A stretch of 64,000 nt of DNA from Paludibacteraceae bacterium (lineage in GTDB: Bacteria > Bacteroidota > Bacteroidia > Bacteroidales > Paludibacteraceae). The number at the start of each line of letters is the position of its first letter. Within the stretch, counting starts at the first letter, position 1. Shown here in pieces: positions 10,801-18,200 of the stretch. The stretch is from NCBI GenBank assembly GCA_905233375.1, contig CAJOEJ010000007.1, forward strand, positions 39,903 through 103,902. The letters are read 5' to 3'. Under the pieces are notes generated by a model. That model was given only the letters and a program-made list of their open reading frames with translations. It was not told the DNA's origin and ran no database searches. Both the position numbers and the translations under genes were made by a program.

Positions 10801-11809
10801 GAATGCCTCGGGCAGCCAGCTGCGCGACATTCCTGCTACGGGTCAGAACGTCCGTTTCAGCCTCGCCAAGTACGCCGGCAAGAACGTACGCGTCGGTCTG
10901 TACCGCGAAGCCAAGACCAGCGTATCGACCGGTATCGCAATTCACGTGGACAACGTCCGTCTGGGCTACTTCGACAAGATCGTTGACCGCGCCGACGGAT
11001 GCCAGTACGAGGATATCCAGGTAGGTGACATCTTCCTGTCGGGCGACGACACGGAGCCGGGTGTACACATCTATCCGAGAAGCATGTATGCAACGGATGA
11101 AGAGGCGAAAGCCGGAGCGCACGACCTCGTTTACTCGCTGGAGATCGAGGTGTATCCGGTATCGGAGAGCTTCTATGCCGACACGATCTGCGAGGGCGAC
11201 ACTTATACGGATCTGAACTTCCACGACAAGACGACGACGGGTACCTACCGCCGCAAGATGGAGTCCGTTCACGGATGCGACAGTATCATCACGCTGAACC
11301 TGTTTGTCCGTCCGACAGCATTTGCAGAGGATGTCAAAGTAGAACTCTGTCCGGGCGAGAGCTACCACTGGAACGGTCGTGACTTCAGCCGCGCAGGTAT
11401 CTTCCGCGACACGCTGGTATCCGCTATCGGATGCGACAGTATCGAGACGCTCATCGTATCGTACGCCCCGCAGGAGGACACCATCCGCAGAGCGAAGACG
11501 CTGTACATGGACGAGTTGCCGTACACGTTTACCGATGAGGATCACCCGTACATAGAGGGTCAGGCTCCGATCTACTTCGCCGAAGGTACGCCGAAGGGTG
11601 TTTACCGCGACACGGTGAACGTACAAGGCGAGACCTGTAACACGGTGCTTGTGCTGGTAACGACGCTCAACTGGCACGAAGACCTCGAAGCCGTTGAAGA
11701 TGACGGACGTAGCGCACGCAAAGTCATCATCCGCGACCAGATGTTCATCATCCTCAACGATGAGTGGTACAATGCCGCAGGTCAGAAAGTGGCGAATCCG
11801 ATGAAATAA
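1835..11809 (+). CDS. Giant secreted multi-domain protein: alternating FN3-like and jelly-roll (MAM / choice-of-anchor-like) domains with T9SS-like tail
   Basis: An exported, probably surface-attached protein of about 3324 aa. The start at 1835 gives a clean signal peptide (MKKHLLMLFAVVTAVTMSIQ then AQ); an in-frame ATG at 1799 would add 12 polar residues and cannot be excluded. About ten FN3-like units, mostly opening with a Cys-Pro motif (e.g. ECTVPHDIIVS, ECTPPQNVEIA, TCRPISSFKV), alternate with about ten beta-rich units of the cleaved-adhesin/MAM type. The latter contain recurring GIMTNPMDINTF-like and YIDEVKVE-like strands. Near the C-terminus are two GCDSI..L.L repeats (VHGCDSIITLNLFV, AIGCDSIETLIVSY). 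The last residues, ARKVIIRDQMFIILNDEWYN, resemble the end of the next giant protein and suggest T9SS sorting. A role in adhesion is inferred; no catalytic motif was seen. Confidence 0.85.
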   Translation: MKKHLLMLFAVVTAVTMSIQAQTILIDDGFENGIQDSVWTQEFVTGHTAWAVESEDDSLSYPATVLQGTHRAYLRNTTGETQGFVTRLVSQVMDLSPRKIYQPELTFWYANPRWGADRDTLRVLYRNNPNGKWKQLAEYSTAMANWQKVRIELPEVGPTYQIAFEGKDNLGRGIVLDSVKLRSAPECTVPHDIIVSNKGANRVNIAWTASWDAIWYELIVSKDTLNPYEIPEETEASLVFHDRISGLSQSHDLTLEPGEAYYVYIRSICENEISLWSHEYTEEGAYHFRVRATKQVPFTEDFNWAKTKNQDPEWIWGNNTGKTNPYVNSKSTTTSELGKYSPSATPSVIFSGGTSATVKIPAGKYVFLATPALADTLNQNFKLNQCQVHFWSTVHIYTGRTYGRSLIVGVMEDPEDITTFTPIDTVMVWGNQTFQENIVDLSSYTGNGAFIGFVSDFDRQNLFYIDDVTIEYRPEVSKVTKISVNPRDTFATISWEGNASSYNVLITNAEVDPSNPSEDAIVDQATVNGTSYLCNKLEAFHSWNHPYYVYVQAVGAEWSYRYPFVTLTSQRAVPYTFDFEPASGRYQISGSTYYAANLSIFGNDPKYPSLASANTYKGSGCLSMTKTAGADTWVTLPMVEDLDSVQVKFYLGGTSTSYSKAHATIGIMTNPMDINTFTKVSSFTLNTSGYTMCYANFKNYTGPKDGVIAIVWDDIRGMAENTINYIDEVKVEKLSECTPPQNVEIAVESDSIALIWDASQQSMWEVAIARSPLTNVQKDKTFAEIAAMGSIVYADTLYWDDEVSKPEFGIGGLKPHTDYVLYLRTVCGSDAAWWTEISFSTPCANATFPYKETFESCTSTSSNAAPQLPCWQMINYLGTSYPWIYAANGGKTLELYTSGTAYRCVAIMPPVEGNLEDMMLTFETRSWSSGSTSTSVLYVGTMGDIDDQNSFIPFDTIRNTGGTEFQKVTLLLSNYNLVYNNIAFSSGFSGSSDVLIDNIELKDATCIEAYNFRQTDSQSNSADFEWDGLSPNDQWEMRVLSQNVSLSNVASGNYDTLRVAVVNDTVLTGRTYHLDDLHASTTYYVYLRVMCGDSIWTMHTIETSCEKLDPNKPNKETFETYSSGTSYSDSYQATCWTVGNGGTTSTSYIPYIYKYTSYASSGQNTYCMYGYEYSDYVPAYIVSPEIDCTHMKDLAVTFNMYASTSYSWLCGVMSDPNDLSTFVVIDSVKGTGESVQYIYDLSEYEDSIPATARYFAWRTPYDATSYAYLDDVSITTMRCPFTKPTYSDLTAESARISSGLRTDDMWLLLVTSEAVSTDSLASATYRVPNTIKVRFDTIDVRSKKVSGLSEQTKYYVYTATLCDSVVSQWSSTSFITPCMPVKPDGMKKITFATEDGFVTGSGATRYLPCWTIGSKTQGLSASSSYIPYVDASTKYNGHNSLRIYDYVSGTSSHYVGAYAIMPEMFVDSISKYQVSFWGRKYSTSYNGQLIIGIVSDPSDLNTFVAVDTVTMEGTTWEPFSVGFENYEGDFLGNLGSNIMFLSDFGVSNGAYITDISVELIPTCRPISSFKVDSVGENSAVISWQGYQDTYRMLLADKILEDSVKPTYNYLLDTIVTTSSHIRIENLLPATGYVVYAQGICSDGDSTAISMQYASFRTECPLSTGVPVPFYEDWESYPTGNSEVGCWLFRNVSGSTYPTVEAARDKLKSQTVDLYSPASGGRSWIVVPVLRASLADLKLEFDARSWSSSASATQYIHVGVMADPEDATTFVELANFPLTPDSLMSHFEMILGEYDIPYERLVFTSGLDATMASCDVVIDNISLSLESPCHAPKLQTSNVSYSSFKLEIIPNKEDNDLWDVVCIEATEWAKIRNIDTYLDTTSTRMRVDTTFLTFTGLTPATSYYIYARTACGGVYGNSPWNKTPLNVHTKFYYKEGYHFGFEKSGEMWERSPYSTNDNYYLHPALVSGRDSLGAASTAYGAYPFSQENTTSYLYAHTGTGALTINASGNYFGGYVIFPAVDQAEARSFEFKIRPGYISATTMKTATTYDGVIEIGTIDKNQDFDTYHRIATVRVDALNNEGMADEDNNYLFSNYTLDLDEATIASKQIVLHAPQQPGVSSMLFIDEVNMGAAKGYSLVSIKKVNVSGSSATVEWDNIGGPWNLFIADERGDTIAQYNHLTGTSQVVEGLSPRSQYTAILETEKADMSRDYILTTSVAFETTCQVLQPDADGEFTWDFDDEYEWEANDVLTGATSDTAYMKPNCFHVGITYENPYNGYQWLVQPKGYDYYSTLMNYSESRHQEVGIGDSHSLRVHTTAQRFNSYIVLPEMNCDLDTMMIEFYGRCFVNYDEEHSIEANRGKIVSAIYLGEEYSQSIVVGTLTDPNDFSTLQVLDTLTYKQTNLTNSVNVNDDPAGLRYWELMQAPLAGATGRYIVLFQPSYGLFFLDDLSIKPAGSTLFAPTSARTSDITATSATLSWNVRHPSLSSVVVVLDASNEEVLRDTIPGTSYAATGLESGHSYHWYVYQTDNIRNSVTTVEVTFATECVAITPSYTCGFEIEDGAGNIPGQTSYKQALCWTYGDAKSTSEENLWISATYDPYNQANTEDHRYSRTNSSAVFMRASYDNYQPYIAMPQMDINAYDTLQVVFWMRPAYVRQGTGTVVSQYTGSTYSKSIIVGTMTDPTNAATFVPLDTVTYSASLTVYDVATAANDYLFEQKKVELAGATGPYVAFMTSFYAKDDENRKSSDYMWLDDISFSRRQLCKDPKNLNNDFVGATEATLSWEGGDSIFVIQVSKDVYFAEDTAFAFNDTVYSNPFTVTGLEKQTNYAWRVQAICEGEASGFSPKETFKTLRSPYFLEEFETAVNTSEWTFSCSKAVDILNKSSYSFSSDNSYGFKRVTTNYGLNGSHYTAVGYYEDYNWMITPEFYLPENDSVHFSMDLAMTACNSSHAATGNAVTESDMANDFYFMVIVSEDGGATWKSENILMKWQNTNASGSQLRDIPATGQNVRFSLAKYAGKNVRVGLYREAKTSVSTGIAIHVDNVRLGYFDKIVDRADGCQYEDIQVGDIFLSGDDTEPGVHIYPRSMYATDEEAKAGAHDLVYSLEIEVYPVSESFYADTICEGDTYTDLNFHDKTTTGTYRRKMESVHGCDSIITLNLFVRPTAFAEDVKVELCPGESYHWNGRDFSRAGIFRDTLVSAIGCDSIETLIVSYAPQEDTIRRAKTLYMDELPYTFTDEDHPYIEGQAPIYFAEGTPKGVYRDTVNVQGETCNTVLVLVTTLNWHEDLEAVEDDGRSARKVIIRDQMFIILNDEWYNAAGQKVANPMK

Positions 11810-11827
11810 GCGGGTTTGAAATAGTGA

Positions 11828-11862
11828 AAGAGAGTGTGTCTTGACTGGCACACTCTTTTTTT
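11828..11862 (+). terminator. Terminator after giant gene 1
   Basis: Stem AGAGTGTG/CACACTCT with a 10-nt loop and a run of T. Confidence 0.8.
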
Positions 11863-11971
11863 GTCCTACAAATCATTCAAAAGACATAAACCTAAAAAAC
11901 AATGACAGGAGCAAAGATTATATAGAGAGAGGCAAATTTTCCGCAAATTTCAGTACACGATTATAATTATA

Positions 11972-12015
11972 ACCTACTAATCACCTACTAATTACCTACT
12001 AATATCCTACTACGG
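11972..12015. repeat. 11-bp tandem array upstream of second giant adhesin gene
   Basis: Four units at exactly 11-bp spacing (ACCTACTAATC, ACCTACTAATT, ACCTACTAATA, TCCTACTACGG). The array ends about 134 bp upstream of the -33 box. The rest of the 11863-12148 gap is AT-rich with no ORF or tRNA recognised. Confidence 0.75.
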
Positions 12016-12148
12016 TCTTGGAAAGCGGCGGGCAAAGGAGGGGCAAGGGAAAAATAAACATTTCGTGTTGCTTTTTTCGGATTTGGAAGACACTTTGTCA
12101 AGTAAATATTACAAAAATATAGCAAAATGACATTTTTATGGCAAAAAA

Positions 12149-12180
12149 TTTGTGCATGTCGTTTTTTTTTACTACTTTTG
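12149..12180 (+). promoter_or_regulatory. Promoter of giant adhesin gene 2
   Basis: TTTG 12149-12152, 20 nt, TACTTTTG 12173-12180, followed by CGCCC. The leader to the ATG at 12269 is about 80 nt and AT-rich. Confidence 0.8.
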
Positions 12181-12268
12181 CGCCCTAAATTGTATAATTA
12201 GGCGAAAACTATAGCTATTATACATATATAGTTTGTTTATTTTATTGTTTAACTAAAAATTAAAGCTT

Positions 12269-15200
12269 ATGAGAAAAATTACTCAAAAGTGGGCATTCCT
12301 GATGATGACACTCGTGTGTCTGGTAGGTCTGTCCCAAGTGGTAACAGCTCAGACTTGCGTGGAGATTGGAGAAGGCACAAGCGCCAATTCCGGTTCTCTC
12401 CCGGTTGCAAGCTATTATCACTACAGTTACACTCAACAGCTCTTTACGGCGGATGAGATCGAGCAAAACCCCGGCAACATCGTTAGTATTGGTTTCCAAT
12501 ACAACAATGCATCGTCGATGACCCGTAAGATCTCCATCTTCATGGCTAACACCGATGAAGAGGCGTTTGGAACGAACTTCTTACGGGATGATCTCGAAGA
12601 GGTATTGTCTCCGACCGTTGTTACGTTCAGTAACGATGATGATTGGGTAGTAATTGAATTGGAAAATTCGTTTGCTTACACAGGTGAGAATCTGTTGGTT
12701 GCCATTTACATGGAGCAATCGGCAGAGGAGACCTTGTACAGCAGCGGCAGCCGTTTCCTGACATTCTCTTCGACGGGTATGGCTCGTTACAAACAATCCG
12801 ATTCGCAGTTCACGTTAGGCGCAGACAATGCCCCGTCAGATGCTGGAACCTCTGTTTCGTATCGTACGAACACGCAACTCTGTTTCAGCGCAGGTGGCAG
12901 CGGCGTTATTCCGTGTGACAAGCCGTCCGGCATTGAGGCATCGGATATTACTGCCCACCAGGCTGTTCTCACATGGGGAGCAGGCAGCGGTGTGTACAAC
13001 GTAGAGTACAAGAAATCCACCGACAATGAATGGACCTCCTTGCTTTCGGGTACGACCTTGTTTACCGCGACGCTGAGCGACCTGGATCCGAACACGGCTT
13101 ATCAGGCTCGCGTTCAGAGCGTTTGCGCCGGCAATGTGGACCACCCTGTCAGCAGCTGGAAAAGCGTCAGCTTCAAGACTCTCATCGGTATTCCGTATGC
13201 AGAGAATTTCAATGCAGGTTCTACTATTCCTACCGGTTGGACTCAGAAGAGTGGTCTGCTGACCGACATCCTGTCCGGTAGTGCGTCATTATCTTCAGGA
13301 TCCGGTTGGAGTGTCAGCACTACTACTTGTGCTAACTTTACCAGCAATCACCTTTATCACAACGTTTACGGTTCGTCCAAAAAACAATGGATCGTGTTCC
13401 CGCGTATCCCGATGGAGGACAACACCCAACTGACGTTTGATATTGCTATTACGCGTTCCAGTTGTGCAGAAAAGACTCCGGGTGCGCAGGATGACGATAA
13501 GTTCGTTGTGCTGATTTCAACGGATAGTTTGGCTACCTGGACCATCCTTCGTCAATGGGACAACGCCGGTTCAGCATATGTATTCGACGATATCAGCAAC
13601 ACCGGTGAGGAAGTAGCCATTGACCTTAGCGCTTATGCCGGTCAAAATGCACATCTCGCATTGTACGTAGAATCGACATCCGGTCCGACGACAGGTGCAG
13701 GTGACAACTATTTCCACATTGACAACATCCTTATCGACTACATTCCCCGTTGTTTGAAACCGACGGATTTGAAGGCTGAGAACATCACGACGAATCAGGC
13801 TGAGTTGTCTTGGACCGCTAATTCCGAAGAGAACGAGTGGACTCTCCAATACAAGAAGAGTGAGGAGGAAGCTTGGCAGTCGATCAACGTAACGGAAAAT
13901 CCGTACACGCTGGATAACCTGGATTCTTATACCGCATACGACTTCCGCGTTGCAGCTGTCTGCGACTATATCGATGATTTCGGTACCAGTAAATACAGCA
14001 GTGAAGTAAGTTTCAAGACAAATGCAGCTGCTCCGTTCTCAGAGGCATTCACATCGCTGCCTGCCGACTGGAAGCGCTACTCTGTTCTCTATGAGAGCAT
14101 TGCAGCAGGCGAAGACACCTTGGCGAACCACGCTGTTTCTTCGGGATGGAGTGTATCTACCGGTAATGGTGTTTATGGCGTTAACCACTTGAAACTGTTA
14201 GTATCCGGCGAAAGCACGAAGAACTGGATTGTATCTCCGTTCATTGAAATGAACGATGCAGCAATGCAGTTGACCTTCGACTTGGCATTGACCAAGAGTT
14301 CGGGTACGTTGACACCGGCAGAGGCTGGTCAGCAAGATGACGACAAGTTCTCCGTTCTCGTTACTGCCGACGGCGGTGAGACCTGGGAAGAGTTGTACGT
14401 TCGCGACAACGTTACTTCGGCTGACTCGTATGACAACATCAACTGCTCCGCAGACGGTCAGATCGTTAAGGTTGATTTGAGCGAGTTCACGGAGAGCACG
14501 ATTGCTATCGCTTTCTATGGTGAGTCCACCGTATCGGGCGGCAGCAACTACCTGCACATCCGCAACTTGAATATCGACACCATTCCTTCCTGCGAGAAGC
14601 CGATGGGTCTGATGGTCAGCGCAGTTTCTTCTTCTGATGCCACCTTAACCTGGGATGAAGCAGAGGATGCTACCTGGGCTTATGGTATTGTGGCTAATCC
14701 GGCTGCGGACTTTGTTCCGGCAGATGAGGACTTCACAGCTACTACAGAAGAATACCTGGTAACTATTGACACTTTGTCTGAGAACACTCCTTACCTCTTC
14801 TTCATTCGTCGTGCATGCGACGGCTCCAACAGCGAGTATATCTCCCGTCTTTTCATGACGGAGCAGACTCCTGCCGCCCTTCCGTATGAGGATGGCTTTG
14901 AGGATGGTCTGAATTGGGTACTTATCAATGGTGATTTGACCAACCAATGGGTACTCGGTGAGGCCGTTAACAATGGCGGTACCCATTCGCTCTATATCTC
15001 CAACGATGGCGGTACAAGCAATGCATACACCAACAACGAAGGCGCCCTCGTTTATGCTACGAAGACCTTCAACTTTGATGAGGCTGGTACTTATGCAGTT
15101 AGTTTCGATTGGAAAGCTTATGGTGAGAGTTCGTACGACTTGCTTTGTGTAGCACTCGTTCCGGATGGTACTCAAGTAGAGACTTCCGGTTCCGTTTCCG

Positions 15201-18200
15201 GTCAGTGGACTGTTCTGCCGACAGGTTGGACTGCTCTCCACGAGGGAGTCAAGTTGAACTTACAAAGCTCATGGCAGCATTCGTCCTACGAGTTGAACAT
15301 TGAGAACGAAGGTATCTATAAGGTAGTTATGGTTTGGCGTAACGATGGTTCCACTGGTACGACTCCTCCGGCTGCTGTGGATAACTTCAGCATCGTACGC
15401 CTGCTTTGCCCGGCTCCGACGGAGTTGAGTGAAGTAGCTGAGACTGCAACTATCAATTCTGTTCAAATCGACTGGGTACCGGGCTCTGAATCCAACTGGC
15501 TCATCCAATACAAGAAAGCGACCGCAGAAGACTGGATCTTATTCGACGGCGATGTAACTACACCTCCGTTCACGTTGACCGGTCTTGAGGCTTCCAGCAC
15601 GTATAACATCCGCGTAGCTGCATGGTGCGATCCGACCGATTCACTCTCTGCAAGCGATTGGAGCAGCGCTATTACCGTTACCACGGCTTGTGATGTGATC
15701 ACCAGCTTCCCGTATTCCGAGAACTTCGATGGTATCACGGGTACGACCAGCGGTTCGACCAATGTATTGCCGGTTTGCTGGAGCGCTATCAATACCACTA
15801 CGTATTCTTCGTACGCCGGTTATCCGAACGCATACAATGGCTCATCTTACGCTGCTTCGGGTTCCAACGCGCTGAGATTCTACTCGTATGCGTACAGCTC
15901 GACTTACGACCCGCAGGATCAGTACGCTATCCTTCCGGAAATGGAGGGTATCAGCGGCTTGCGTATGAAGTTCGCTGCCCGTGCATACTCGACCGGCAGT
16001 TCGTATGACGCTACCTTCACGGTGGGTGTCATGAGCGATCCTACCGATACCGCTACCTTCGTACCGGTGGCTACGATGGAACCGGCAGGTACGGCATACG
16101 AGTCATTCGAGGTGAAGTTCAACACCTACGAGGGTACCGGTAAGTATATTGCTATCAAGATGTTGGCAGCCGACCTTATTGAGGACGATTATATCCACGG
16201 CGTGCATATCGATAATATCGTTATCGACCTGATTCCTGACTGCGTTGAGCCTGCAAGTATCCAAGTGGTTGAAGTAACGACAAACAGCGTTAAGTTCAAC
16301 TGTGTTGCAGCCGCAGAAGGTGACAGCCTGTCCTACGCTATCGGTCTGCCGGGCGTTGAGCCGACTGAGTATACCGGCGTTGAGGCTAATCCGGTAATTG
16401 TAGAAGGTCTGGAAGGCAGTTCAGAGTATGTGATTTATCTGCGTACCGAATGTGCAACCAGCCATAGTATCAACATTTCGGCTGTATTCCAAACAAAGCA
16501 GGTAGCCGTTGATATGGGTAGCTCGTTCTTCGAGGACTTCGAGGGTCCGAATACATGGTACGGCTTCAATACCGCAGCGAATGCGTGGGTACGTGGCGAA
16601 GCGGCTCACAACGGTGAGGGTACACATGCGCTCTACGTTTCCAACGACGGTGGTGAAACCAATGGTTACGCTAAGAGTGGTCCTGGTATCATTTACGGCG
16701 CTAAACTGCTGAATATTGAAGGCGGTTCGTATGTATTCCAATTCGATTGGAGAGCAAAAGGTGAGGGAACTAGCACCTTGTATGACTACATGCGTGCAGC
16801 ACTTGTTCCTGCAACCGCAGAACTGGTAGCAGGTAGTACTGTTCCGACAGGCTTTGGCGGAACTACATTACCGGAAGGATGCATCGCAATTGACAATAGT
16901 CAGGCGCTTAACCAGTCTGACACTTGGCAGACCTTGACTTCGGATGAAGTAACTGTTCCGGCCGGAACCTACTATTTGGCATTCGGTTGGAAGTGGGATA
17001 GTTCAGGTGGTTCAGACCCTGCTGCTGCTGTAGATAACATCCGCATCAACAAGGTGCTCTGCGGTAAGCCGGGTACGCCGACGATCGAGAAGGCGAACAT
17101 CACCTCTACTTCCGCAGAAATTGCATGGCTTGCAGAGGAAGGTCAGACCGAGTGGATCCTTGCTATGGATACCATCGCTGCCTTCAATAAGGATTCAGTA
17201 GATCTGCAGACTGTAGTAACTACTAATCCGTATCTGGCAGAGAACCTCCTTCCGGAGCACACCTATTATGTTTACGTACGCGCGATTTGCGGTGAGAACT
17301 TCAGCGCATGGAGCGCCCGCGCTTCGTTCAAGACCGCCAAGGCTTGTCAGAAGCCGGACGGACTGGAAGTTTCCGCTATCACCGACTCGTCGGCTGTTGT
17401 TACCTGGAACACCTATGGTCAGAGTGCATTCCGCCTCACCTACGGTATCGGTAGCACATATACAGACAGCGTAGATGTAACGGGCGGTTCCTATACCATC
17501 ACCGGCTTGGACGAGAACACCTCGTACAAGGTGAAAGTAGCATCTTCTTGCGACGAGACCCAATGGTCCACCGCGAAGACCTTCAAGACCGCTTGCTCTG
17601 CAATTGCTGCGGTAGTTGAGAACTTCGACGGTATTACCGGTTCGACCAGTTCGAACGTACTGCCCGACTGCTGGAGCTACATCAATACCGGTTCGACTTA
17701 CGGCTATCTCCCGACGGCTTATGCCGGCGCTACCTACGCTAACTCGGGTACGAACTCGCTGAGATTCTACAGCTACGCAAGCAGTTCTTATGCAGACCAG
17801 TACGCTATCCTGCCGGCTGTAAACGACCTGAACACGCTGCGTATGAAATTCAACGCACGTAAGTACAGTGCTTCGTATGAAGGTATCATCGTAGTAGGTA
17901 TCATGACCGATCCGACCGATGTAGCTACCTTCGAGGTTATTGATACCATCCAGCCTGCAGGCGTTGCTTACGAGCCGTTCTTGGTATCGTTCGGCGAATA
18001 TGCCGGCGAAGGCAAGTATGTAGCCCTCAAGTCTCCGTTACCTGTAACTTCGTCTTACAACGGTTCATACATCGACGACATTGAGATGGAGGCTATTCCT
18101 TCCTGTCTCGAGCCGACCGCTTTGGAAGTATCGAACATTGCAACGACCGGCGCTACTTTGGATTGGACATCGAGCGCTTCCGAGTGGCAGATTATGCTCG

